From: Larkinella sp. C7
Lineage (GTDB): Bacteria; Bacteroidota; Bacteroidia; Cytophagales; Spirosomataceae
Length of the DNA: 64,000 bases
Assembly: GCF_006149005.1 (NCBI RefSeq)
Contig: NZ_VBSL01000020.1
Span: 28,773 to 92,772, forward strand
Reading direction: 5' to 3'
Below are positions 56,966 to 64,000 of the stretch, piece by piece. The position numbers were made by a program, and so were the translations under genes. Each line of letters opens with the position of its first letter. Within the stretch, counting starts at the first letter, position 1. The notes under the pieces are model-generated. The model saw only the letters and a program-made list of their open reading frames with translations. It searched no databases and had not been told where the DNA came from.

Positions 56966-59900
56966 TTATTCGTTTACCAATTCCGGCTCACGTTCCTTCT
57001 TCGCTATTCTTTCCTTGAATTTATCCCGGATCCGTTCGTTCACCCAGTACATACAGGGCACGATGACCAGCGTCAACACCGTTGAGAAGGTCAAGCCGTA
57101 GATAATGGTCCAGGCCAGGATGTTCCAGAATACGGCGCTGTCGCCCCCAATGATGATGTGCGGGTCCAGATTACGGAACAGCCCCACAAAATCGACGGTT
57201 AAGCCCACCGCCAGCGGAATCAGACCCAGAACGGCCGCCGAAGCCGTCAGCAATACCGGCGTCAACCGAATCCCGCCCGCGTCGATGATGGCCTGACGCA
57301 GCGGAATGCCGCGTCCGCGCAACTCTTCGATGAACTCGATCAGCAGAATACCGTTCTTTACCACAATCCCCGCCAGGGCGATGATACCGACCCCGGACAT
57401 GACAACCGAGAACGTTTTGCCCGTCACCATAAAGCCCAGTAACACCCCGATCAACGAAAGAATAATCGTGAAGAAGATAATCAGCGGTTTTACGGCGGAG
57501 TTGAACTGCGTGGCCAGAATGAGGTAAATCAGCAACATGGCCAATCCGAAAGCCGACACCAGGAAGTTCATCGACTCCTGCTGGTCCTCCTGTTCGCCAC
57601 CCATCCGGACGGTGTAGCCATTTGGCACTTCGGTATCAGTTACTAATTGCTGAATTTCCTGAACAATCTCGTTGGCATTGTAACCCGGCACCACATCCGA
57701 ACTGAGCGTAATGACCCGCTCCTGATTGATCCGGTTAATCTGGCTGAAAGTCGTCGAATAGGCAATGTTGGCCACCGACTGAATCGGAACCTGACGAAGT
57801 TGCCCCCCCGCATTCATGTCGCGGTAAACAATGTTCAGACTCAACAGCCGTTCAATCTGGCTGCGGTCGTCCTGTTTCAGACGAACCATAATCGGGTATT
57901 CGTCTTTCGCATCCCGGAATTTTGATACTTCCGTACCAAACAAAGCCGTCCGAACTGCCAGCGCAATCTGCGACGACGAAATGCCTTCACGCTCGGCTTT
58001 ATCGCGGTCGATGTTGATAACTATTTCCGGTTTATTGGTAATCAAATCCGACTTCAACTGATCAATGCCTTTGATGCCTGACGCGGTAATCCGTTGCCGA
58101 AGCTGTTTTTCCAGTTTTTGCAGGGTCGCAAATTCTTCACCGGCAATTTCAATGGCAATCGGTTTACCCGTCGGTGGGCCGCTGTTTTCGCGTTCAACGG
58201 AAATCTCGGTTCCCGGAATGCCCTGCATGGCTGCCCGAACTTTGTTCAAGATTGTTTCCGTTGAAAGCCCGTGCCGGTTTTCACCCTTAACAAACGCAAT
58301 CGTCACTTTCGATTTATGCGGAGTAGCCGAGCGGTCGGGGTTGAAAGGATCACCCGCGTTTTTACCCACGTTGGCAATCACCGAGTTTACAATATCTGTC
58401 GCTTTATTCTCATCGAGTACCTTGAAGACCCGTTTCTCAATAATTTTTGTAACCGAATCCGTCACGCGCGAATCCGTACCAATCGGCATCACATTGTAGA
58501 CGTACACGTAATCCGGATCACCGCTGGGGAAGAAAATTACTTTCGGCGGGAAAACACCCATCAGAAAAAACGTACCGACCAACAGCATAAATACCGCAAC
58601 GATGGTCCAGATTGGTCGCCAACCCGTTAAGATCCATGAAATCAGCTTACGATACCCATTTTTCAAGGCTGGCAACAAACGTTCCTGAAACGGCACGATA
58701 ATGCGGGGCGTCAGCACATAGTGATTGAACGCATACAAAATCAGCACAAACACGAACAAATTCCCAATGCCCCGGTCGATCACGTAGCCCAGGCCGGCCA
58801 AAACCGCCAGAATCAACAGCGGCCGACGAATCGTGGCAAAGCCCTGGTTGTCTTCGTGATTGTCCTCATCGTGCCGTTTCATGAACGTCACGGCAAAAAC
58901 CGGGTTCATGACATAGGCGACAAACAGGGAGGCAAACAGGGTCAGAATGAGTGTTAAAGGCAGAAACTTCATGAACTCACCCACAATGCCCGGCCAGAAC
59001 AACAGCGGGAAGAAAGGGGCAATGGTCGTCAGCGTTCCGGAAAATACCGGAATAAACACCTCGCCCGCAGCCGCTTTGACCGACTTCTTGATGTCCCAGT
59101 CTTTGTGCTCATTGAATAACCGGTGCGTATTTTCGATAACCACAATGGCATCATCCACCACCAGCCCCAGACCCAGCAGAAAACCAAACAAAACGATGGT
59201 GTTCAGCGTAAACAGGGTACCGACCGCCGGCCCAACGATGGGCATACAGACAAAAGCTACCAGTGCCGACAAGGGCACCGATAAACCGACGAAAATAGCG
59301 TCGCGAACACCCATGAAGAACATCAACACCAACACCACAAAGATGAAGCCCAACACAACCGTGTTGATCAAATCGTGAATATCGGCGCGGGTTCGTTCCG
59401 ATTGGTCAGCCGTCACCCGAATATCGAGTCCGGCCGGAAACCGGTTTGCTTTGTATTCCTTAATGGTTTCTTCAATCTGGTCAGCGGCAGCAATCAGGTT
59501 GGCCCCCGAGCGCTTGATGACGTTCAATGTCACGACGGATTTGTTGTCCAGCCGGGCAAAATCCTGCTGTTCTTCAAAGCTATCCTGCACATCGGCCACA
59601 TCGCCCAGACGAACCGTGGCACCCGTTGCAGTTCGGATCTGGAGATTTTGCAACTGCTTCATCTCACTAAACTCGCCTTTCACCCGCAACGTCCGGCGCA
59701 CACCCGCCACATTCAATTCGCCACCCGACACGTTGATGTTTTCGCCCTGAACCGCCTGTTGAATGTCGAAAAAGGCCAAACCGGCCGATTGCATCCGGGG
59801 CAAATCCACATTGATCTGAATTTCGCGTTCCAGTGCGCCCACAATATCCACCCGGCTGATCTGCGGCATGGCTTCAATGGCGTCCTGCATGTCTTCCGCG

Positions 59901-60391
59901 TATTCTTTCAGCCGCTTGAGCGAAAAATTACCGGCGAGGTTGATGTTCATGATCGGAAACTCCGAGAAGTTCACATCCTGCGCTGTTGGCCCCGCATCCA
60001 TTTTCTGGGGTAAATCCTGCTTGGCTTTATCAATGGCATCCCGCACCCGTTGCAACGCTTCCGGCACCTGAACATCCGGGTTAAATTCGACCAGGATGAC
60101 CGACACGTCCTGCAACGCGTTCGATTTGATCTTTTTAACGCCCGAAATCGATTTTAACTGCTTCTCAATCGGCTTGTTAATCGTGTTTTCAACGTCGGCC
60201 GGAGCCGTTCCCAGGTAAATGGTGTTGACATAAATTTGTGGAACTTTGATGTCTGGAAACTGCTCTTTTGGCAGGTTATTGTACACAAACAGCCCGCCAA
60301 TCGTGATGATGAACGTGAAGATGTAAATAGCCGTCCGGTTTTCGACGCACCAGTTGGTAAAACCGAGGGTTTTGTATTGTTCAAATTTCAT
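56966..60391 (-). CDS. RND efflux transporter, inner-membrane pump (HAE-1/AcrB type)
   Basis: A 1141-residue pump. The usual RND features are present: TM1 (about 17-38), large periplasmic loops, and the proton-relay pair D413-D414 in LGLVVDDAIVVIENTHR. The second-half TM block follows GEQEDQQESMNF. Between TM6 and TM7 is an extra stretch (about 505-570) with an acidic loop HDEDNHEDNQ and two added hydrophobic helices, so it may have 14 membrane helices. It expels drugs or other amphiphiles together with the MFP and TolC encoded just upstream. ATG 60391, 60 nt after the MFP gene. Confidence 0.92.
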   Translation of the reverse strand: MKFEQYKTLGFTNWCVENRTAIYIFTFIITIGGLFVYNNLPKEQFPDIKVPQIYVNTIYLGTAPADVENTINKPIEKQLKSISGVKKIKSNALQDVSVILVEFNPDVQVPEALQRVRDAIDKAKQDLPQKMDAGPTAQDVNFSEFPIMNINLAGNFSLKRLKEYAEDMQDAIEAMPQISRVDIVGALEREIQINVDLPRMQSAGLAFFDIQQAVQGENINVSGGELNVAGVRRTLRVKGEFSEMKQLQNLQIRTATGATVRLGDVADVQDSFEEQQDFARLDNKSVVTLNVIKRSGANLIAAADQIEETIKEYKANRFPAGLDIRVTADQSERTRADIHDLINTVVLGFIFVVLVLMFFMGVRDAIFVGLSVPLSALVAFVCMPIVGPAVGTLFTLNTIVLFGFLLGLGLVVDDAIVVIENTHRLFNEHKDWDIKKSVKAAAGEVFIPVFSGTLTTIAPFFPLLFWPGIVGEFMKFLPLTLILTLFASLFVAYVMNPVFAVTFMKRHDEDNHEDNQGFATIRRPLLILAVLAGLGYVIDRGIGNLFVFVLILYAFNHYVLTPRIIVPFQERLLPALKNGYRKLISWILTGWRPIWTIVAVFMLLVGTFFLMGVFPPKVIFFPSGDPDYVYVYNVMPIGTDSRVTDSVTKIIEKRVFKVLDENKATDIVNSVIANVGKNAGDPFNPDRSATPHKSKVTIAFVKGENRHGLSTETILNKVRAAMQGIPGTEISVERENSGPPTGKPIAIEIAGEEFATLQKLEKQLRQRITASGIKGIDQLKSDLITNKPEIVINIDRDKAEREGISSSQIALAVRTALFGTEVSKFRDAKDEYPIMVRLKQDDRSQIERLLSLNIVYRDMNAGGQLRQVPIQSVANIAYSTTFSQINRINQERVITLSSDVVPGYNANEIVQEIQQLVTDTEVPNGYTVRMGGEQEDQQESMNFLVSAFGLAMLLIYLILATQFNSAVKPLIIFFTIILSLIGVLLGFMVTGKTFSVVMSGVGIIALAGIVVKNGILLIEFIEELRGRGIPLRQAIIDAGGIRLTPVLLTASAAVLGLIPLAVGLTVDFVGLFRNLDPHIIIGGDSAVFWNILAWTIIYGLTFSTVLTLVIVPCMYWVNERIRDKFKERIAKKEREPELVNE

Positions 60392-60451
60392 GGCCTTGGT
60401 TAGATGGGATCGAAACCCGGATTGAACCGTAATCTGGGTTTCGATCTGTTT

Positions 60452-61582
60452 TTAGAAATTTATCTGTTGTCCATCAACTAACTCCTGATAGCCTTGCGTT
60501 ATGAGCTGATCGCCGGAATTCAGCCCGGTGATAATTTCAACTTGTCCACCATAGCTTAACCCGGTTTTTACCGGACGGGCTTTGGCCACTTTTTTATTTC
60601 CTTCCGAAACCGCCACGTAGACCAGTTGGCCATTTTCCGTGTTTTGAACCAGATTTTGATCAATGACAATGGTTTTCGTTTTTGAAATATCGTTGATCTT
60701 TACCTGCGCCAGCATATTCGGTTTCAGGCTATTGTCCGATGGCAGCGGGGCTTCGATGCTGAACGTCCGCGATAATGGATCAACGGTTGTTGAAACGAAG
60801 CTGATGCGGGTGGTGAGTTCTTTGTTGATGTCCGGGAAACGAACAACGACGGCATCCCCTTTCCGAACGCTACCGGCATACGAGTCGGCTACTTTGGCGA
60901 CCACTTTCAGTTGTGACAGGTTTACCACCCGCACAATGCCCATTCCCGGCATAGCTGTTTCACCGGTTTTTACATTCACCTGATCCACGATGCCCGAAAT
61001 CGGCGAGGTCACGCTTGATTGCGACAATTGAACGTTCAACGTAGCCAGACGTTTCTCCAGCCCTTCTTTGTTGTTTTTGGCTTGCAGATACTGAATTTCC
61101 GTACCAATTTGCTGTTTCCAGAGGCTGGACTGTTTTTCAAAAACCGTGTTGGCTAACGACAATTGATTACGAACTTCCTCAACGGATTCGCGCAGAATCT
61201 GATCATCGATTTTGGCCAAAACCGTACCGGCTTTTACTGCATCGCCTTCCTTGACGTAAACCGCCGTTACGGCCCCGCCCGATTTCGGCGTTACCTGGAC
61301 GTTATTCTTGGCATCGATCGTGCCCTGCAATTCCACAAAATGCTTGAACGTGGTTACTGATAAGGGCGCCACCACTACTTCTTTTACTTTTACCTGTTCA
61401 GCCTGGGCCGGATCCAGTTTGGCCACTTCCGACTCCAGTGCCTTGATTTTGGTAGTCAATTCAGTTTGCTGCGTTTTCAGATCGGCCAATTCCTGCTTTT
61501 TAGAAGCCAAATCAGACTTCTTTTCCGACGAGCAGGAAAGAAGTAAGGTGGTTGCCAATCCGATGATGTAGTATGCTTTCAT
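60452..61582 (-). CDS. RND periplasmic adaptor (membrane fusion protein) lipoprotein
   Basis: A 376-residue HlyD/AcrA-type adaptor. It has a lipoprotein signal (LLLSCSS). A short coiled coil just after the Cys (LASKKQELADLKTQQTELTT) precedes the barrel-sandwich domain (VTPKSGGAVTAVYVKEGDAVKAGTVLAKID and later SPISGIVDQVNVKTGETA). The beta-barrel and membrane-proximal domains complete it (LKPNMLAQVKI, GLNSGDQLITQGYQELVDGQQ). ATG 61582 is chosen over a TTG four codons earlier. It links the pump to TolC in the periplasm. Confidence 0.93.
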   Translation of the reverse strand: MKAYYIIGLATTLLLSCSSEKKSDLASKKQELADLKTQQTELTTKIKALESEVAKLDPAQAEQVKVKEVVVAPLSVTTFKHFVELQGTIDAKNNVQVTPKSGGAVTAVYVKEGDAVKAGTVLAKIDDQILRESVEEVRNQLSLANTVFEKQSSLWKQQIGTEIQYLQAKNNKEGLEKRLATLNVQLSQSSVTSPISGIVDQVNVKTGETAMPGMGIVRVVNLSQLKVVAKVADSYAGSVRKGDAVVVRFPDINKELTTRISFVSTTVDPLSRTFSIEAPLPSDNSLKPNMLAQVKINDISKTKTIVIDQNLVQNTENGQLVYVAVSEGNKKVAKARPVKTGLSYGGQVEIITGLNSGDQLITQGYQELVDGQQINF

Positions 61583-61630
61583 AGGGGTTATCAATAAAAC
61601 TGCTTTGAACAGTGTGAATGTGAAGGGAGA

Positions 61631-63028
61631 TTACTGACCGGTGTACAATTTTCCTAAGGCTTTATCGAGATCGACTTTCGTGATCATATAATCCAGCAGC
61701 GAAGCGAAGTAATTGGTTTGCGATTCCCGAAAAGAGGTTTCGGCGTTCAATACTTCGATGTTCGAACCAACGCCTTCTTTGTATTTGATTCGGGTTACCC
61801 GCACGATTTCCTGTGCCAGATCCAAATTTCGTTTCTGGTTCTGGAGCGTTTGCAGATTATTCGACAACATGACGGTTGCCTGCCGGATTTGCAGATCGAT
61901 TGAATTCTTGAGCAGTTCGCCACTTTGCCGGGCTTTATCGACGGTTATTTTCCGTTGCTGGGCCGCATAGCGCTTCTGAAACCCGTCAAAAACCGGGATA
62001 TTCAGGTTTACCGAAATAGCCGCCGAATTGAACCATTGGGTAGTCCAGAAATCACCAAAACTGTTCCGGCCATTGTTATGCCCATACGTCGCGGCCGCCG
62101 TCAGGCGCGGATAATACTGCTTTGCAATGCTTTGCAGGTCCAAATCGGCCAGATTGATCTGCGTCTGCAAGGTCGAAAATTCGATGCGCTGGCCATAATC
62201 AAAAGCCGAATCCAAAACCGCTGCCCGATCCAGATCACGCTGACTGTAGGTCTCAATCCGATCTGTCAACTGAATGGGCGCGTTAATGGGCAACCCCATC
62301 TGAAACTTCAGCAGATAATAGCTCAAATCGACCAGGTTCTTCACATTCTGCCGTTCCGTTTTCAAGTTGTTTAACTGTACTTCCAACCGGTCTACATCAA
62401 TTTTTTCGACAAATCCCTGGGTATTCATCGCCCGGGTTTCGCGCAACAGTGTATCGACCCGGGAAATATTCAAATCCAGCAGCTTCATGCGTTCTTCACT
62501 GACCAGAACCCCATAATAGGCCTTAGCGACCTGTTCGGCTACGTTGATTTTAGAAGCCGTAATGTTCTTTTGGGCCAGTTCGCGGTAGGTCGAAGCGGCT
62601 TTCAAACCAATTTTATACGAAGCATCAAAAAGCAACTGGTTTACGTTGGCCGAAACGTTTCCCTGAAGTTTAACACCAAAGGGAATGGCCGTCACATCAT
62701 CTCCGCTGCTGCCACTACCGCCGGTTGAGTCGGCCGGAGCGCCAAAACCGCCCGCGGGAAAGATAAATTTCTGAATAATGGCATTATACGTAACCGTACC
62801 GGCTACATTGACCTGCGGCAAAGCGAGTCCTTTGACTTCTTTAATACGGGCTTCGGCACTCAGTGCATCCAACTGCGTATTTTTGACATTCAGATTTTGC
62901 TGCGTTGCAAAGTTGATCGCATCATTCAATGAGAACTCACGTGGGTTCTGTGCTACCGCCGAGCCGAAAAAACCGAGTGTCAGCGCTAAACTATAGAGAG
63001 GTTTACAAAGTCGTAGAAGCGGGGTCAT
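61631..63028 (-). CDS. TolC-family outer-membrane efflux channel
   Basis: A 465-residue TolC-type protein. The signal peptide (FGSAVAQ) is followed by two long TolC repeats of antiparallel alpha-barrel helices (first around DAINFATQQNLNVKNTQLDA; second around DLDLQSIAKQYYPRLTAAA). A Gly/Ser-rich insert near 115-125 (ADSTGGSGSSGDD) lies in the extracellular-loop region. I start at ATG 63028, which fits the signal peptide; ATG 63046 would overlap tetR by 44 nt, whereas this one overlaps by 26. Forms the outer exit of the RND pump. Confidence 0.92.
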   Translation of the reverse strand: MTPLLRLCKPLYSLALTLGFFGSAVAQNPREFSLNDAINFATQQNLNVKNTQLDALSAEARIKEVKGLALPQVNVAGTVTYNAIIQKFIFPAGGFGAPADSTGGSGSSGDDVTAIPFGVKLQGNVSANVNQLLFDASYKIGLKAASTYRELAQKNITASKINVAEQVAKAYYGVLVSEERMKLLDLNISRVDTLLRETRAMNTQGFVEKIDVDRLEVQLNNLKTERQNVKNLVDLSYYLLKFQMGLPINAPIQLTDRIETYSQRDLDRAAVLDSAFDYGQRIEFSTLQTQINLADLDLQSIAKQYYPRLTAAATYGHNNGRNSFGDFWTTQWFNSAAISVNLNIPVFDGFQKRYAAQQRKITVDKARQSGELLKNSIDLQIRQATVMLSNNLQTLQNQKRNLDLAQEIVRVTRIKYKEGVGSNIEVLNAETSFRESQTNYFASLLDYMITKVDLDKALGKLYTGQ

Positions 63029-63635
63029 TCTGGTGTTCTTTAACATATTGGTTGTAGATAAGGATTCCTTTTTCGGTAAGTATGCCGCGAACAAAATGAT
63101 GCAGTAATTGAATCTGAACTTCTATCATGGCCGTTACGCCCCGGGGAAACACATCGGTGTCAAATGCCATGCGTATCAATTCCATTCGCAATCGGGCCAT
63201 AATCTCTACATCGATTTCGGGTCTGTACAACGCCTGCTCAATACCCCTTTTCAAATTGTTCCGAATCGATTCGAGCAAAAACTTCTCTTTGAATTCCGTA
63301 CAAACTTCCCACGCTCTTGGATAATGGCGCTGCACATCGATCCACAAGGCAGGATTCATTTCGGCTAAATGTTGCCGCATCATCTCCGACGCCAGCAGGA
63401 TTTCTTCAATCGGGTCACGAGCCGTTGCCATGTAGCAACTTACGTTTTCGCGGTTTTTCTCCAGCCGATAGTGCATGACTTGGTACACAATGTCATCCTT
63501 ATCGGTAAAATGCTGATAGAGTGTTTTCTTGGAGATACCAATATCCCGGGAGATATCATCCATGGTAATACTGCGGGTACCGAATTTCCAAAACAAAGCT
63601 TCAGCCTTTAACAGAATTCGTTCTTTGATCTCCAA
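63003..63635 (-). CDS. TetR-family repressor of the efflux operon
   Basis: A 210-residue TetR/AcrR regulator. N-terminal helix-turn-helix (about 5-50) reads ERILLKAEALFWKFGTRSITMDDISRDIGISKKTLYQHFTDKD. The C-terminal ligand domain (about 70-210) is divergent as usual. It is the first gene of tetR-tolC-MFP-RND, overlapping tolC, so repressor and pump share one transcript. A 16-bp inverted repeat just upstream of the start is a likely operator, implying autorepression until an inducer binds. ATG 63635. Confidence 0.93.
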   Translation of the reverse strand: MEIKERILLKAEALFWKFGTRSITMDDISRDIGISKKTLYQHFTDKDDIVYQVMHYRLEKNRENVSCYMATARDPIEEILLASEMMRQHLAEMNPALWIDVQRHYPRAWEVCTEFKEKFLLESIRNNLKRGIEQALYRPEIDVEIMARLRMELIRMAFDTDVFPRGVTAMIEVQIQLLHHFVRGILTEKGILIYNQYVKEHQNDPASTTL

Positions 63636-63659
63636 CGCTATAGGACTATTTTAAGCCAT

Positions 63660-63701
63660 AAACGGAGGAAACTATTTTAAAGTTCATAGTTTCCTCCGTT
63701 T
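63660..63701. promoter_or_regulatory. Candidate operator of the TetR regulator
   Basis: AAACGGAGGAAACTAT and its exact reverse complement (16-bp arms, 10-nt spacer) lie 25-66 nt upstream of the tetR start. There is no T-run on either strand, so it is not a terminator. Position fits repressor binding over the promoter or early leader. Confidence 0.6.
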
Positions 63702-63952
63702 CTAATAGGCACTGGTAGTAGACAGGTATGACAAAGGTCAGTTTCTCTCTGATTTTTATCAATAATTAAGGCGTGAAGCGGCTGATTTCCCGGATGAACT
63801 ATTGGTTTTTCAAAGACGAAAGGTAAATACCCGTTTTTCATTAGATTGGTTCTGGAGATCTATGAAAATTGGGCTTGGTAATCGAGGAAAATATTAAGTT
63901 ACAATTCTACTAATAAATATGACTTTTTAGATATTCCTGTAAATATAGGTCA

Positions 63953-63986
63953 CAAAAAAAAAGCTCCCCGCTAATGCGGGGAGCTT
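63953..63986 (-). terminator. Intrinsic terminator of a minus-strand gene beyond the right edge
   Basis: AAGCTCCCCG / CGGGGAGCTT stem with a 6-nt loop; on the minus strand nine T follow. It ends a transcript that comes from beyond position 64000. Confidence 0.85.
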
Positions 63987-64000
63987 GGGTAATCTGTGGT

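Larger units (their letters stand above)
63636..64000. other. Intergenic region of about 365 nt to the window edge
   Basis: Contains the tetR operator-like repeat (63660-63701), then about 250 nt of AT-rich sequence without a convincing gene, and finally a minus-strand terminator (63953-63986). No tRNA or short protein found. Confidence 0.6.

Noticed and set aside
1..64000. tRNA, rRNA, CRISPR arrays, transposase genes
   Set aside because: I looked for T-loop-like sequences, regularly spaced repeats and transposase motifs and found none that stand up.

Overview
The window looks like chromosomal DNA of a Bacteroidota bacterium of the order Cytophagales, most likely a Spirosoma/Larkinella-type genus. 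This placement is my inference; no 16S rRNA gene is present. It rests on several things: genes have almost no Shine-Dalgarno sequences, the best promoter is of the Bacteroidota TTTG / TAnnTTTG type, there are TonB-dependent receptors with a carboxypeptidase-regulatory N-domain, PD40-OmpA proteins, an ECF sigma factor with a dual-membrane anti-sigma, a crtI-crtB carotenoid pair, the hisH-hisA-hisF-hisIE order and Mpl. I see no tRNA, rRNA, CRISPR array, prophage or insertion sequence; this is core and lightly accessory chromosome.

Layout. 1-4.4 kb: start of gatB, a small secreted protein, carotenoid genes crtI-crtB and an ECF sigma factor. 4.8-14.5 kb: a TonB receptor, a beta-lactamase-fold hydrolase coupled to a YeeZ-like SDR, several uncharacterised proteins, a guanidine-II riboswitch driving the guanidinium exporter gdx, an amidohydrolase and a MIDAS-type lipoprotein. 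14.5-21.6 kb: a five-gene minus-strand signalling operon (REC-PAS-kinase, a CHASE3-HAMP-GAF hybrid kinase with three receivers, a lone receiver, CheR, CheB). 21.7-27.3 kb: a cysteine-free unknown protein, DinB, PD40-OmpA, LOG hydrolase and small membrane proteins. 27.3-30.4 kb: the histidine operon, preceded by what reads as a complete classical attenuator with a His-His-His leader peptide. 30.4-44.3 kb: DUF72, valS, OmpA, gmhB, a 43-residue lipoprotein missed by usual length cut-offs, arginine decarboxylase, mpl, and a PVC-type dehydrogenase/cytochrome c gene with a TIM-barrel partner; a parS-like site lies between these last two. 44.4-51.6 kb: an ECF sigma factor, a dual-membrane-spanning anti-sigma, a serpin operon and a LVIVD operon. 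51.6-56.9 kb: a small HhH protein, typA, small secreted proteins, dienelactone hydrolase and a metallophosphoesterase. 57-63.7 kb: a tetR-tolC-MFP-RND efflux operon with a long inverted repeat in front of tetR.

The most interesting observation is that three consecutive operons (sigma/anti-sigma, serpin/META, LVIVD/barrel) all carry the same promoter-like motif, TTCCAAC(C/T)-N17-GTC, with identical spacing. This suggests one envelope-stress or surface-protection regulon controlled by the local ECF factor through an anti-sigma that spans both membranes. The second is the his attenuator. The third is a set of at least nine long intergenic inverted repeats whose arms are built from short repeated words. 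Some share sequence between loci, and two fill the hisH-hisA and hisA-hisF junctions inside the his operon.
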